NCBI RefSeq assembly: GCF_000495855.1
Contig: NZ_AWGF01000019.1
Location: forward strand, 21,479 to 85,478
Direction: 5' to 3'
Origin: Asticcacaulis sp. YBE204
GTDB lineage: Bacteria > Pseudomonadota > Alphaproteobacteria > Caulobacterales > Caulobacteraceae
Length of the DNA: 64,000 bases
Made by a program: the position numbers and the translations under genes. Position 1 is the stretch's first letter. Every line of letters begins with the position of its first letter. Of the stretch, positions 44,654 to 54,160 are shown in pieces. A model generated the notes under the pieces. It saw only the letters and a program-made list of their open reading frames with translations. It did not search any database and was not told the DNA's origin.

Positions 44654-45892
44654 CTACGGCTTTACGACGCCCTTCAGGGTTGACAGACGCCCGTCTGTTT
44701 TTTCCGCTTTCAAGTGCAAAAGATGCATGACCAGCGGATAGACGGCGACATTGTCGAAAGCGTCGAGCCTGACTCCGGATTTGATATCCGGCCCGAAGGC
44801 GATCAGGCGCGTCGCCATTTCCGGCTCATACGGATCGTAACCGTGGCTGCCGCCCTGAGGCTTCGGCATCCAGTTGTCCTTCGACGGCGACACGATGTAG
44901 CTGCCCGGATTGGCGAGGCAGACGATTGCCGGGACGCGCACGTGCGTGCCGTAGTGGAAACGCGCCGGAATTTTCGCCTTGGGCCAGCAGGTCATATGAG
45001 CGTGCGGTTTCAGCAGGATCGCATCCAGTTCGGCCTCGTGACCTTTGACATAGTTGAAACCCGCGATCTGACCCGACGGGACCAGTTCGTAGATGCCCTG
45101 CGGCAGCAGATCGGCCAGCTTGATGAAGGTGTCCGGCTTATGTTTGGTCATGCCGTGGTCGCCGACGATGATCAGATTGACCTTGCCCCACAGGCCACGT
45201 TTCTGAAGATCGGCGATCAACGCGCCGATCGCTGCATCAACCGCTTTCAGAGAGGCATCCACCTCCGGCGCGTCGGGGCCGAAGTCGTGACCGGCGTGGT
45301 CGACATCGCTGAAATAGAGCGTCAGGGCGCGCGGTCGTTCGGCCTCAGGCACATCCATCCACGCCATGCCGCGCGTCACCACGTCCTGCGGCGGGACGTG
45401 ATCCTCGAACTTCGAATAGAGGTTCGGACGCAGGCCGTGGATTTCGGCTTCCGATCCGGGCCAGAACATCGTACCGACCACCATGCCCTGCTCGCGCGCG
45501 CTGACCCAGAACGGCTTGGCGTCGTCCCACCAGAAGCCATCGGTCACCGCTTCGGCATTCGACAGCTTGAACGTCACACCCGGCTTGCGCGGATCGCGCA
45601 TGGTATTGCCGACGATCCCGTGATGGTCGGGACGCATACCGGTCACCAGCGTATAGTGGTTGGGAAAGGTCAGGCTGGGGAAGCTGGGGCGCATGGCACC
45701 GGTCGCACCGTTATCGGCCAGATATTTCAGATTGGGCGTCAGGCCGCGATCCATATAGTCGGCGCGCCAGCCATCGATCGAAATCAGGATCAGGGTGTTC
45801 GGCGGGCCTTTGTCCGTTTTCGGCACCGTGGCGCAGGCGGACAGAAGGAGAAGGAAAAGCCCGCTGATCCATAATTTTGCTGCTGCCCGCAT
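44654..45892 (-). CDS. Lipoprotein nucleotide pyrophosphatase/phosphodiesterase family protein
   Basis: 412 residues. The signal ends LSAC with acceptor Cys20. An alkaline-phosphatase-superfamily NPP domain follows: first metal Asp in LILISIDGWRADYM, catalytic Thr in FPSLTFPNHYTLVTG, then ARPDHHG-like GMRPDHHGIVGNTM, YFSDVDHAGHDFGPDA and the IIVGDHGM metal pair, with a final His in GGSHGYDPYEPEMATRLIAF. Ectonucleotide phosphodiesterases of this type cleave nucleotides or phosphodiesters outside the cytoplasm. Likely anchored to a periplasm-facing membrane. 59 bases downstream of the MFS gene and in the same direction. Confidence 0.87.
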   Translation of the reverse strand: MRAAAKLWISGLFLLLLSACATVPKTDKGPPNTLILISIDGWRADYMDRGLTPNLKYLADNGATGAMRPSFPSLTFPNHYTLVTGMRPDHHGIVGNTMRDPRKPGVTFKLSNAEAVTDGFWWDDAKPFWVSAREQGMVVGTMFWPGSEAEIHGLRPNLYSKFEDHVPPQDVVTRGMAWMDVPEAERPRALTLYFSDVDHAGHDFGPDAPEVDASLKAVDAAIGALIADLQKRGLWGKVNLIIVGDHGMTKHKPDTFIKLADLLPQGIYELVPSGQIAGFNYVKGHEAELDAILLKPHAHMTCWPKAKIPARFHYGTHVRVPAIVCLANPGSYIVSPSKDNWMPKPQGGSHGYDPYEPEMATRLIAFGPDIKSGVRLDAFDNVAVYPLVMHLLHLKAEKTDGRLSTLKGVVKP

Positions 45893-45976
45893 GACCGATT
45901 CCTTACCGATAATTCCCTCAGCTTAGTTAAGAAGCACGACGGACGGATGACAAGCGAAACTGTTTCATTGACAACG

Positions 45977-46007
45977 AAAAAAGCCCCCGGTTTGCACCGA
46001 GGGCTTT
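45977..46007 (-). terminator. Terminator after the 51-residue ORF
   Basis: On the minus strand, AAAGCCCTCGGT pairs with ACCGGGGGCTTT with one bulge around a GCAA-type loop, and runs into six T. It lies 25 bases after the stop of the small gene. Confidence 0.8.
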
Positions 46008-46031
46008 GAAATGGCTGAAAGGACCTTGCGT

Positions 46032-46187
46032 TTAATCGCAGGCGCGCACGGCATCGAGCACCGGCTGACTGTACGGTTCCACCTCGGACGCGGCCTGAAC
46101 AGCAGCGCTAGTGTATTCCGTCATGGCTTCGGACGTACTGATGGCGCCCTCATATTCATAACGGTCGGCGAGAGTCTCTGTCGGCAT
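46032..46187 (-). CDS. 51-residue acidic protein of unknown function
   Basis: The ATG at 46187 has a very strong GGAGG site 6 bases upstream, and the gene ends at its own terminator, so I think it is real. The product starts MPTETLADRYEYEGAISTSE and ends QPVLDAVRACD. It is rich in Glu, Ala, Ser and Tyr, has no membrane segment or signal, and has a single Cys one residue before the end. No family recognised. It stands alone between the phosphodiesterase gene and the ribosomal cluster. Confidence 0.6.
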   Translation of the reverse strand: MPTETLADRYEYEGAISTSEAMTEYTSAAVQAASEVEPYSQPVLDAVRACD

Positions 46188-46335
46188 AGTGAACCTCCTC
46201 GTCTGTTTGAAAAAACCGGTGGCGAGCGAAAACGCTAAATCCACACTGGGACGATAGGGTATGAAGGCAAAATCGCGAAGTCACATAAACGCCGCAATCG
46301 ATCACAGGCGCGTTAACGGAAGTTTATAAAAGACT

Positions 46336-46365
46336 AAAGGCCGCTGGCGATAACCAGCGGCCTTT
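46336..46365. terminator. Terminator of the ribosomal supercluster (after rplQ)
   Basis: A perfect 12-bp stem AAAGGCCGCTGG / CCAGCGGCCTTT with a 6-base loop. On the minus strand it is followed by AGTCTTTTA, and it lies 26 bases past the rplQ stop. Confidence 0.85.
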
Positions 46366-46391
46366 ATAATCAACCCTTTGACAGGTAATTC

Positions 46392-46811
46392 TTATTCTTC
46401 GCCGTCGGCTTCGACTGCGAACACCGGGCCCGAATCCTTGCCCTTGGCGGTTTCGTCGCGATCGACGAATTCGATGACGGCCATGGCAGCGTTATCGCCG
46501 TGACGGAAACCCGCCTTCAGGATGCGGATATAACCGCCGTTACGATCAGCATAGCGCTTGGCCAGCACGTCGAACAGCTTGGCGACCTGCGGCACGTCGC
46601 GGACGCGCGAGATGGCGATGCGGCGGTCGTGCAGGGTGCCCGACTTGGCCAGGGTGACCAGCTTTTCGACGAAGGGACGCAGTTCCTTGGCCTTCGGCAG
46701 GGTGGTGACGATCTGTTCGTGCTTGATGAGCGAAGCCGACATGTTGGCGAACATGGCGATGCGGTGCGAAGTGGTGCGACCGAGCTTGCGGTAACCGGTA
46801 CCGTGACGCAT
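46392..46811 (-). CDS. rplQ: 50S ribosomal protein L17
   Basis: 139 residues from ATG 46811 ([17 protein letters not shown], the standard L17 start). An acidic C-terminal tail beyond the core ends [10 protein letters not shown], as in alphaproteobacteria. It sits 297 bases from rpoA, an unusually wide gap that includes a terminator-like hairpin. Confidence 0.95.
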   Translation of the reverse strand: MRHGTGYRKLGRTTSHRIAMFANMSASLIKHEQIVTTLPKAKELRPFVEKLVTLAKSGTLHDRRIAISRVRDVPQVAKLFDVLAKRYADRNGGYIRILKAGFRHGDNAAMAVIEFVDRDETAKGKDSGPVFAVEADGEE

Positions 46812-47001
46812 GATAATTCTCCATAAGATCACGCCGCGACTTGCGGCTAGCGTGACCCCAAAAACGAGCCCGAAGGCAAAGGTCTGAGGGCCGACGGCCC
46901 CTGCCCGCTTCGAACGTCCGTCGAGTGACGGAAATTACCGGGACAAGGTTTTGGTCTTTCCCGATAAGTGATTAAGCAATTCGTAGAATTGCCCTCTCAA
47001 A

Positions 47002-47054
47002 AAAAGCAAAAGCCAAGCCCAAAGTGCGAACTGCGCCGCCCCGAGCTTGGCTTT
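47002..47054 (-). terminator. Terminator-like hairpin between rpoA and rplQ
   Basis: On the minus strand AAAGCCAAGC ... GCTTGGCTTT form a 10-bp stem around a GC-rich loop, followed by TGCTTTTTTT. This is a convincing rho-independent signal placed inside what is usually one operon. Confidence 0.7.
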
Positions 47055-47069
47055 CACTATATTCTAAAC

Positions 47070-47104
47070 CACAAATTTATCTGGCGAAGCCAGATGAATT
47101 TGTG
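47070..47104 (-). other. Long hairpin just downstream of rpoA
   Basis: A 16-bp stem with one G-U pair (outer CACAAATT, inner ATCTGGC) and a 3-base loop, 5 bases after the rpoA stop codon. There is no T run. It may protect the rpoA mRNA end. Confidence 0.65.
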
Positions 47105-47108
47105 AGGC

Positions 47109-48125
47109 CTAAATCTGGTCTTCGAACTTCTTCGCCAGGTCTTCCACGTTCTCAGGCGGCCAGTTCGGCACATCCATGCCGAGCGACAGACCCATCGAGG
47201 ACAGAACTTCCTTGATTTCGTTCAGCGACTTGCGGCCAAAGTTCGGCGTACGGAGCATTTCCGATTCCGTCTTCTGGATCAGGTCGCCGATATAGACGAT
47301 GTTGTCGTTCTTCAGGCAGTTGGCCGAACGGACGCTGAGTTCCAGTTCGTCGACCTTCTTGAGCAGGGCCGGGTTGAACGGCAGCTCAGGCTTACCCTCT
47401 TCGACGACAGCCGGCTTCGGCTCTTCGAAGGTGATGAAGATCTGGAGCTGGTCCTGAAGGATGCGCGCGGCATAGGCCACGGCGTCCACCGGCGTCACTG
47501 CGGCGTTGGTTTCGACTTCCAGCACCAGCTTGTCGTAGTCGAGCGATTGACCCTGACGGGTCGGCTCGACCTTGTAGGCGACCTTCTTGACCGGCGAATA
47601 GAGTGCATCGACGGCGATAAGGCCGATCGGCGCGTCTTCCGGGCGCAGACGGTCAGCCGGAACATAGCCCTTGCCGGTCTGAACGGTGAATTCCATGCGC
47701 ACCGACGCACCCTCGTCGAGGGTGCAGATCACGTGATCGGGGTTCAGCACTTCGATGTCCGAGGGGACGTCGATCATGCCGGCGGTCACAGGACCGGCCG
47801 ACGAGGCGCGCAGAACCATGCGCTTGGGGCCTTCCGCATGCATGCGGAGCGCCAGTTGCTTGATGTTGAGGATAATGTCGACCACGTCTTCGCGAACACC
47901 CTCGATAGAGGAGAATTCGTGAACGACACCGTCGATTTGTACCGCCGTCACCGCCGCCCCTTGCAGGGAGGACAGGAGTACGCGGCGCAGAGCATTGCCG
48001 AGCGTCACGCCAAAGCCGCGTTCCAGAGGTTCCGCCACAAGACGCATCTTGCGCTGGGAATCCTGACCGGACTCGATTTGGGGCTTCTCGGGACGAATAA
48101 GCTGCTGCCAGTTTCTTTCGATCAT
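47109..48125 (-). CDS. rpoA: RNA polymerase alpha subunit
   Basis: 338 residues. The N-terminal dimerisation/assembly domain (about 1-235) has the [20 protein letters not shown] and [14 protein letters not shown] motifs. The C-terminal DNA- and activator-binding domain (about 255-330) has [20 protein letters not shown] and [20 protein letters not shown]. Downstream of rpsK in the alpha operon. Confidence 0.97.
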   Translation of the reverse strand: MIERNWQQLIRPEKPQIESGQDSQRKMRLVAEPLERGFGVTLGNALRRVLLSSLQGAAVTAVQIDGVVHEFSSIEGVREDVVDIILNIKQLALRMHAEGPKRMVLRASSAGPVTAGMIDVPSDIEVLNPDHVICTLDEGASVRMEFTVQTGKGYVPADRLRPEDAPIGLIAVDALYSPVKKVAYKVEPTRQGQSLDYDKLVLEVETNAAVTPVDAVAYAARILQDQLQIFITFEEPKPAVVEEGKPELPFNPALLKKVDELELSVRSANCLKNDNIVYIGDLIQKTESEMLRTPNFGRKSLNEIKEVLSSMGLSLGMDVPNWPPENVEDLAKKFEDQI

Positions 48126-48198
48126 TGCGTCCCTCAGACGAGAATGGTTGCCCTCGGCTTTAGGCCAAGGGCAACGGAAAAGGGGGTAGAATTAGGTA

Positions 48199-48588
48199 TT
48201 AAACGCGACGACGCTTCGGCGGACGGCAGCCGTTGTGCGGGATCGGGGTCACGTCACGGATGGTCGTGATCGTGAAGCCGACGGCCTGCAACGCGCGCAG
48301 AGCCGATTCACGGCCCGAACCCGGACCGGCGACGCTGACTTCCAGCGTCTTGACACCGTGCTCGATCGCCTTCTTACCGGCGTCTTCGGCGGCAACCTGG
48401 GCGGCGTACGGAGTCGACTTGCGCGAACCCTTGAAGCCCATGTGACCGGCCGACGACCACGAAATCGCATTACCCTGCGCGTCCGTGATGGTGATCATGG
48501 TGTTGTTAAACGAAGCGTTGACATGCGCCACGCCCGAAGTGATGTTTTTACGCTCGCGCTTTTTAACGCGTGAAGGTTCTTTGGCCAT
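48199..48588 (-). CDS. rpsK: 30S ribosomal protein S11
   Basis: 129 residues. Contains the S11 hallmarks [33 protein letters not shown] and the C-terminal [18 protein letters not shown]. In the order rpsM-rpsK-rpoA. Confidence 0.97.
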   Translation of the reverse strand: MAKEPSRVKKRERKNITSGVAHVNASFNNTMITITDAQGNAISWSSAGHMGFKGSRKSTPYAAQVAAEDAGKKAIEHGVKTLEVSVAGPGSGRESALRALQAVGFTITTIRDVTPIPHNGCRPPKRRRV

Positions 48589-48600
48589 ATCAGGTTCCGA

Positions 48601-48969
48601 TTACTTCTTCTTGCCGGCGATGGGCTTCGCCGGACCCTTGCGGGTGCGGGCGTTGGTATGCGTGCGCTGACCGCGGACCGGCAGGCCCTTACGGTGACGC
48701 AGGCCGCGGTAGCAGGCCAGGTCCATCAGACGCTTGATGTTCATCGAGACTTCGCGGCGCAGATCGCCCTCGACCAGATAGTCACGGTCGATGGTTTCGC
48801 GGATCTGCAGCACTTCGGCGTCCGAGAGCTGGTTGACGCGGCGGGCGTCTTCGATGCCCACCTTTTCCACGATTTCCTTGGCCTTTTGCTGACCAATGCC
48901 GTGGATATATTGTAGCGCGATGATCACGCGCTTGTTGGTCGGTATATTGACGCCTGCGATACGGGCCAC
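48601..48969 (-). CDS. rpsM: 30S ribosomal protein S13
   Basis: 122 residues beginning [20 protein letters not shown] and ending in the basic [20 protein letters not shown] tail. First gene of the alpha-operon block; a 347-base gap with a clear promoter separates it from adk. Confidence 0.97.
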   Translation of the reverse strand: MARIAGVNIPTNKRVIIALQYIHGIGQQKAKEIVEKVGIEDARRVNQLSDAEVLQIRETIDRDYLVEGDLRREVSMNIKRLMDLACYRGLRHRKGLPVRGQRTHTNARTRKGPAKPIAGKKK

Positions 48970-49089
48970 GTCTAAATCTCCTGAACGTGTCTGACTTGCA
49001 CGTTAAAATGCGAAAGGTGACACGCCAGCCACCCATGCAATCCATGTTCGGATCGTGGGATAACCGGGCGCCTTTCGCGGAAGCTGCCC

Positions 49090-49117
49090 CTTATACAGAG
49101 GGTTTCGCTCCCGTCAA
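49090..49117 (-). promoter_or_regulatory. Sigma-70-type promoter for rpsM-rpsK-rpoA
   Basis: On the minus strand TTGACG (49112-49117), a 16-base spacer and TATAAG (49090-49095). It gives a leader of roughly 110 bases before rpsM, long enough for autoregulation. Confidence 0.65.
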
Positions 49118-49256
49118 TGGGTACGATTGAGATATTGTCAAGATTCAAACGTGAATCCCGATCATATCCCGGTGAGTAAGCGGTTAAAGCATTCCGGCAG
49201 GAGGTGAAGGCCATCCGAAGCGCTTTAGAGTAGAATTCCGGTTCACGCCGGAAGGA

Positions 49257-49306
49257 TGATGAGCCCCGCCCTAAGGCGATTCTCATCGGTGGGAACCGAA
49301 GTTCCC
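49257..49306 (-). other. Paired hairpins after adk, one with a UUCG loop
   Basis: On the minus strand GGGAAC-TTCG-GTTCCC (49291-49306) is a stable UUCG-capped hairpin 10 bases past the adk stop; GATGAG ... CTCATC (49257-49286) follows with an inner GCC/GGC pair. No T run is seen, so these may be mRNA-end protectors or a rho-dependent end. Confidence 0.55.
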
Positions 49307-49316
49307 GAAACTTTGT

Positions 49317-49889
49317 TTAACTAACCAAAGCCGACAACGCGGCCTCGACGCGGGCCGAGACTTCCTCGACCGAACCCATGCCGTCGACCTCGACCAGCTT
49401 GCCCTGCGCCGCATAGTACGGCAGCAGCGGCGCGGTCTGCGCATTATAGGTCGCCAGACGATCCTTGTAGGTTTCCGGATTGTCATCCGAACGCCCCTGC
49501 TCGGCGAAGCGCTTTTCGATGCGTTCGACCAGAGCGGTCTCATCGACCTTGAGGCGGATGACCACATCGATCGGCGCGTCGCGTTCGCTCAGGATCGCGT
49601 CCAGCGCCTCGGCCTGAGCCAGGGTGCGCGGGAAACCGTCGAAGATCGCGCCGCCCGCCGCTTCCGCCGCCGGGAGGTTGGACTTGATCAGGTCGATGAC
49701 GATGTCATCCGACACCAGCCCCCCGATATCGAGGATCGACTTTACCTTAGTTCCCAGTTCCGAGCCCGACGCGATCGCCGCACGGAGCATGTCGCCGGTA
49801 GAGAGCTGAACCAGATTATGGGCGACGACGAGGCGCTTGGCCTGAGTGCCCTTGCCCGCCGCCGGCGGTCCGAACAGGATAAGGTTCAT
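49317..49889 (-). CDS. adk: Adenylate kinase
   Basis: 190 residues. The P-loop GPPAAGKGTQAKRL is at 7-20, the AMP site in STGDMLRAAI and FDGFPRTLAQAEALD, and the LID region is short (EQGRSDDNPE), lacking the zinc-finger Cys of long forms. Short-LID adenylate kinases are typical of alphaproteobacteria. The start overlaps the secY stop by 4 bases. Confidence 0.96.
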   Translation of the reverse strand: MNLILFGPPAAGKGTQAKRLVVAHNLVQLSTGDMLRAAIASGSELGTKVKSILDIGGLVSDDIVIDLIKSNLPAAEAAGGAIFDGFPRTLAQAEALDAILSERDAPIDVVIRLKVDETALVERIEKRFAEQGRSDDNPETYKDRLATYNAQTAPLLPYYAAQGKLVEVDGMGSVEEVSARVEAALSALVS

Positions 49890-51238
49890 CGACCGCGCCC
49901 TCCCCGCGCTTTGGATTTCTTGATCAGGCCGTCATACTGGTGCGCCAGCAGATGCGACTGGATCTGTGCCACGGTATCCATGGTCACGGTCACGACGATC
50001 AGGATCGAGGTGCCGCCGAAATAGAAGTTGTTGCCGAGGTTCGAGCTGAGAATTTCCGGCAGCAGGCAGACGGCGGTGATATAGGCCGCGCCGATGACGG
50101 TAATCCGCGTCAGAACGAAGTCGAGATATTCCGCGGTGCGCTTGCCCGGACGAATGCCCGGCAGGAAGCCGCCGTACTTGCGCAGGTTTTCCGCCGTCTC
50201 GTCCGGATTGAACACCAGCGAGGTGTAGAGGAAACAGAAGAAGATGATCAGGGCGGCATAGAGCGCGATGAACAGCGGCTGACCGTGGTTCAGCAGTGCT
50301 GTGACCGATGGCAGCCACGACAGCCATTCCGGCACCTTCGACGGGTCCTTGGCCAAGAAGGCGGCGGCGGTCGTCGGCATCAGCAGCAGCGACGAGGCGA
50401 AGATCGGCGGGATAACCCCGGCGGTATTGACCTTGAGCGGCATGAAGGACGACTCGCCACCCATGATGCGGTTGCCGACCTGACGCTTCGGATACTGAAC
50501 CAGAAGGCGGCGCTGCGAACGCTCCATGAAAACGATAAAGACGATGGTGCCGATCAGAACGAGGACCAGCAGCAGCAGGATGCCCGCCGAAATCTGGCCT
50601 TCCTTGGACAGGGACAACAGATTGCCCATAGTGCGCGGCAGGACCGCGACGATACCGGCGAAAATGATCAGCGAAGTGCCGTTGCCGACGCCGCGCGCGG
50701 TGATCTGCTCACCCAGCCACATCAGGAACAACGTACCGCCCGTAAGCGTCACGACCGAGGAGATCAGGAACATCGGGCCGGGATCGAGCGCCAGACCCGA
50801 GGCCTGCATACCGGCGGCGATGGAGAAAGACTGCACCAGCGCCAGGATCAGCGCCAGGTAACGGGTATATTGGTTGAGCTGCTTGCGGCCCGCCTCCCCG
50901 CCTTCCTTCTTCAGCTTTTCCCACGGCGGATAGACCGACTGCATGAGCTGAACGATGATGGAGGCCGAGATATACGGCATGATGTTCAGGGCGAAGATCG
51001 CCATGCGCTCGACGGCACCGCCGGAGAACATGTTGAACATACCGAGAATGCCCTTGGACTGCTCGGAAAACGACTGAGCGAAGGCGTTGATGTCGATACC
51101 CGGAATGGGGATATAGGTCCCCAGACGATAGACGATCAGTGCCCCAAGGGTAAAAAGAAGACGCTTATGAAGCTCGGTCGCCTTCGCAAAGGAACCGAAA
51201 TTCATATTGGCCGCTAATTGTTCAGCCGCAGATGCCAT
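49886..51238 (-). CDS. secY: Preprotein translocase subunit SecY
   Basis: 450 residues with ten membrane segments forming the Sec channel. Typical sequences: IPGIDINAFAQSF, ALNIMPYISASIIVQLMQSV, the loop PWEKLKKEGGEAGRKQLNQY, and the C-terminal GGTSILIVVTVTMDTVAQIQ segment. Downstream of rplO after a 192-base gap with a hairpin. Confidence 0.96.
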   Translation of the reverse strand: MASAAEQLAANMNFGSFAKATELHKRLLFTLGALIVYRLGTYIPIPGIDINAFAQSFSEQSKGILGMFNMFSGGAVERMAIFALNIMPYISASIIVQLMQSVYPPWEKLKKEGGEAGRKQLNQYTRYLALILALVQSFSIAAGMQASGLALDPGPMFLISSVVTLTGGTLFLMWLGEQITARGVGNGTSLIIFAGIVAVLPRTMGNLLSLSKEGQISAGILLLLVLVLIGTIVFIVFMERSQRRLLVQYPKRQVGNRIMGGESSFMPLKVNTAGVIPPIFASSLLLMPTTAAAFLAKDPSKVPEWLSWLPSVTALLNHGQPLFIALYAALIIFFCFLYTSLVFNPDETAENLRKYGGFLPGIRPGKRTAEYLDFVLTRITVIGAAYITAVCLLPEILSSNLGNNFYFGGTSILIVVTVTMDTVAQIQSHLLAHQYDGLIKKSKARGGRGR

Positions 51239-51390
51239 AAAAACCTCAAGTCATGGGCGGACGCGCGTTTGGCGATTCCGGCCCTTCGTGTACCACCCTT
51301 ACGGGCCCCGCACCCCATTGTCAAAGCGGCTATACGCCGACTTTAGTCTTGGGACTGGGTCGCATATGGGTACGAATGTCGCAAAATGCC

Positions 51391-51417
51391 GTGCTCAGGA
51401 GGATAAGTCCTGAGCAC
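51391..51417 (-). other. Hairpin between rplO and secY
   Basis: A perfect 10-bp stem GTGCTCAGGA / TCCTGAGCAC with a 7-base loop 14 bases after rplO. On the minus strand only a short TTTT follows (GGCATTTTGC), so termination would be partial at most. Confidence 0.55.
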
Positions 51418-51430
51418 GTGACATTTTTGC

Positions 51431-51913
51431 TTAGGCTTCTTCGGTCTTGGCCGGACGCTTTTGCGTCACCGAGCCACCGGCAGCCTCGACAGCCTTCACG
51501 GCCGACGCGGTGGCCGAATAGACCGACAGGCTTACCTTCGAGGTCAGTTCGCCTTCACCGAGGAGACGGACGCCATCCAGCTCGCGACGGATGATGCCAG
51601 CGGCCTTAAGGGCAACGGCGTCGATCGGCGCGGACGCATCGATCTTGCCGGCGTCGATCGCCTGTTGCAGACGCCACAGGTTGACTTCGGCGAATTCCTT
51701 GCGGTTGAGGCTGTTGAAGCCGCGCTTCGGCATGCGCATGTACAGCGGCATCTGGCCGCCTTCGAAGCCCAGCAGCGAAACGCCGGTACGGGACTTCTGA
51801 CCCTTGACGCCGCGACCGGCGGTCTTGCCCTTGCCCGAACCCGGGCCACGGCCGACGCGCATACGGCCCTTGGTCGAACCTTCGTTATCGCGGATTTCGT
51901 TCAGCTTGGTCAT
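51431..51913 (-). CDS. rplO: 50S ribosomal protein L15
   Basis: 160 residues starting [20 protein letters not shown] with the Gly/Arg/Lys-rich [20 protein letters not shown] segment and [19 protein letters not shown]. The Ala/Lys tail is longer than in E. coli. Confidence 0.96.
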   Translation of the reverse strand: MTKLNEIRDNEGSTKGRMRVGRGPGSGKGKTAGRGVKGQKSRTGVSLLGFEGGQMPLYMRMPKRGFNSLNRKEFAEVNLWRLQQAIDAGKIDASAPIDAVALKAAGIIRRELDGVRLLGEGELTSKVSLSVYSATASAVKAVEAAGGSVTQKRPAKTEEA

Positions 51914-52007
51914 GTCTTTGCCTTTCTGACTAATGTTACGCCGACGGAGACCGCCGACTCGGCTGAAATTGTGGAACTGTTAAGAAATACAGCTCTCATA
52001 AATAGCA

Positions 52008-52037
52008 AAACGCCCCGGCATGGCTGCCGGGGCGTTT
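52008..52037 (-). terminator. Terminator-like hairpin between rpmD and rplO
   Basis: A 13-bp stem AAACGCCCCGGCA / TGCCGGGGCGTTT with a 4-base loop, 21 bases after rpmD. On the minus strand it ends in TTTTGCTATTT. It is unusual for the middle of the spc operon. Confidence 0.65.
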
Positions 52038-52058
52038 AAACTAATCGGTTAGTCTGAC

Positions 52059-52235
52059 CTACTCAACGATCTCGATGAGGTGGGCGACCTTGGCGATCAT
52101 GCCGCGAACCGAAGGGGTGTCTTCCAGAACGGACGTACGGCCCATCTTGTTGAGACCCAGACCGGCGAGCGTAGCGCGCTGGTCCTTGGTGCGGCGAATG
52201 GGCGAACCCGTTTGCTTGACAGTGACTTGAGCCAT
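52059..52235 (-). CDS. rpmD: 50S ribosomal protein L30
   Basis: 58 residues, read directly from the sequence because it is too short for most ORF cut-offs. It starts [20 protein letters not shown], includes [20 protein letters not shown] and ends HLIEIVE. Between rpsE (5-base gap) and rplO, its normal place. Confidence 0.95.
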   Translation of the reverse strand: MAQVTVKQTGSPIRRTKDQRATLAGLGLNKMGRTSVLEDTPSVRGMIAKVAHLIEIVE

Positions 52236-52240
52236 GATGA

Positions 52241-52816
52241 TTAGCCCTCGATGGATTCAGGCGACGACGCGCCATCGTTGCGGCGGGTCAGGATGTCGCC
52301 AACCTTCTTACCACGCTTGGCGGCGATCTGACGGGGCGAAGACTGCACCTTCAGGGCCTCGAACGTGGCGCGCACCATGTTGTAGGGGTTCGACGAACCG
52401 AGGCTCTTGCCGACGACGTCGGAGACGCCGAGGGTTTCGAGCACGGCACGCATCGGACCGCCCGCGATCACGCCGGTGCCCGGAGGGGCCGCGCGGAGCT
52501 GGATCTTGCCGGCGCCCCAACGACCGTAGCCGTCGTGGTGCAGGGTGCGGGATTCGCGAAGCGGCACGCGGACGAGCGACTTCTTGGCTTCTTCGGTCGC
52601 CTTGCGGATGGCTTCCGGAACTTCACGGGCCTTACCGTGACCGAAACCAACGCGACCCTTTTGGTCACCGACAACCATGAGAGCGGCGAACGAGAAACGA
52701 CGGCCACCCTTCACGGTAGCGGCGACGCGGTTGATGTGGACCAGTTTTTCCACGAACTCCGAAGGTTCTTCGGTACGATCGCGGCGGTCATTGCGGTTTT
52801 CGCTGGGACGAGCCAT
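52241..52816 (-). CDS. rpsE: 30S ribosomal protein S5
   Basis: 191 residues. The double-stranded-RNA-binding-like domain has [20 protein letters not shown] and [19 protein letters not shown]; the second domain has [19 protein letters not shown] and [19 protein letters not shown]. An Asp/Arg-rich N-terminal extension precedes it. Confidence 0.97.
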   Translation of the reverse strand: MARPSENRNDRRDRTEEPSEFVEKLVHINRVAATVKGGRRFSFAALMVVGDQKGRVGFGHGKAREVPEAIRKATEEAKKSLVRVPLRESRTLHHDGYGRWGAGKIQLRAAPPGTGVIAGGPMRAVLETLGVSDVVGKSLGSSNPYNMVRATFEALKVQSSPRQIAAKRGKKVGDILTRRNDGASSPESIEG

Positions 52817-52828
52817 TGAATGTACCCC

Positions 52829-53182
52829 TTAGAAGTTGAGACCGGCTTCGCGCGCGGCATCAGCCAACGCCTTCACCCGGCCGTGATAGATGTAGCCACC
52901 GCGGTCGAACACGACATCCTTGATGCCGGCTTCGATGGCGCGCTGGGCGACCAGCTTGCCGACTTCGGTAGCGGCGGAGGTGTCCGAGCCACGCTTGGCA
53001 TCCGCTTCCAGCGACGAAGCCGCGGCGACGGTTTTGCCGTTCAGGTCGTCGATGACCTGGGCGTAGATGTTCTTGTCCGAACGGAAGACCGACAGACGCG
53101 GGCGGCCGTTGGAGAGCTTCTTCAGGCGCGTACGGTTACGTTGCGCGCGACGAGCCATTTGTTCACGAGGAGAGAGAGCCAT
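52829..53182 (-). CDS. rplR: 50S ribosomal protein L18
   Basis: 117 residues. Typical [18 protein letters not shown] core and the C-terminal [20 protein letters not shown] with AAREAGLNF, the part that binds 5S rRNA. Confidence 0.97.
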   Translation of the reverse strand: MALSPREQMARRAQRNRTRLKKLSNGRPRLSVFRSDKNIYAQVIDDLNGKTVAAASSLEADAKRGSDTSAATEVGKLVAQRAIEAGIKDVVFDRGGYIYHGRVKALADAAREAGLNF

Positions 53183-53185
53183 GAC

Positions 53186-53719
53186 TTACTTCTTCTTCCC
53201 TTCCTTGCGGCGAACCTTCTCGCCGGCGTAACGCACACCCTTGGCCTTATAGGGCTCGGGCGGACGAATCTTGCGGATCTTCGCGGCCAGTTCACCGACG
53301 ACTTGCTTGTCGATGCCCTGGATCTTGATTTCCGTTTGCTTCGGCACGACGAAGGTGACACCGGCGGGCGGCGTGACTTCGACGGGGTGCGAGAAGCCGA
53401 GCGACAGTTCGAGGTTGGCGCCCTTCATGGCGGCGCGGTAACCGACGCCGACCAGTTCGAGGCTCGATTCGAAGCCTTCGGTCACGCCCTTCACCATATT
53501 GGCGATCAGGGTGCGCGAAAGGCCCCACATCGAACGGTGACGCGCCGTTTCGCCACGGGGGGCGACGGACAGCGAACCCGCTTCCTGCTTGACTTCGATT
53601 TCTTCTACGACGGTCCAGTCGAGTTGCCCCTTGGGGCCCTTGACGGTGACCTTTTGGCCTTCGAGCGTGACGGTCACGCCCGACGGCACTGCGATGGCTT
53701 TTTTACCAATCCGTGACAT
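53186..53719 (-). CDS. rplF: 50S ribosomal protein L6
   Basis: 177 residues beginning [20 protein letters not shown]. The two repeated L6 domains are visible, the second with [20 protein letters not shown] and [18 protein letters not shown] at the end. Confidence 0.97.
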   Translation of the reverse strand: MSRIGKKAIAVPSGVTVTLEGQKVTVKGPKGQLDWTVVEEIEVKQEAGSLSVAPRGETARHRSMWGLSRTLIANMVKGVTEGFESSLELVGVGYRAAMKGANLELSLGFSHPVEVTPPAGVTFVVPKQTEIKIQGIDKQVVGELAAKIRKIRPPEPYKAKGVRYAGEKVRRKEGKKK

Positions 53720-53746
53720 GGTCTTAATTTCCTGACAGCCGTCGTC

Positions 53747-54145
53747 TTAGTAGACGCGGCAGAGGACTTCGCCGCCGACGTTGTTTTCGCGGGCTGCGTT
53801 GTCAGACATGACGCCCTTGGGCGTGGACAGGATCGAGATGCCGAGACCGTTCTTGACGGGCTTCAGATCTGCGATCGACGAATAGACGCGACGGCCCGGC
53901 TTGGAGACGCGGGCGATGTCCGCGATAACCGGCTGATCGTCGAAGTACTTCAGTTCGATTTCGAACTGCGGGAATTCACCCGGCACTTCCAGCAGCTCGT
54001 AGCCGCGGATGTAACCTTCGTCCTTGAGAACGTCGAGCACGCGGGCACGAAGTTTCGAGGCAGGGGTGAGCACCTTGGAACGCTTGCGCATGGCAGCGTT
54101 CTTGATGCGCGCGATCAGGTCGCTTAAGGGGTCAGAGATAAACAT
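53747..54145 (-). CDS. rpsH: 30S ribosomal protein S8
   Basis: 132 residues. [20 protein letters not shown] at the start and the rRNA-binding C-terminus [20 protein letters not shown] are typical. In other bacteria S8 represses the spc operon; the same may hold here. Confidence 0.97.
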   Translation of the reverse strand: MFISDPLSDLIARIKNAAMRKRSKVLTPASKLRARVLDVLKDEGYIRGYELLEVPGEFPQFEIELKYFDDQPVIADIARVSKPGRRVYSSIADLKPVKNGLGISILSTPKGVMSDNAARENNVGGEVLCRVY

Positions 54146-54160
54146 GTTTCAGATATTCCC

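Larger units (their letters stand above)
48970..49316. other. adk-rpsM intergenic region
   Basis: A 347-base gap with no gene. It contains, in leftward order, two hairpins after adk, a TTCCGG-N6-CCGGAA hairpin near 49230-49250, the promoter at 49090-49117 and about 120 bases of leader before rpsM. Confidence 0.6.
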
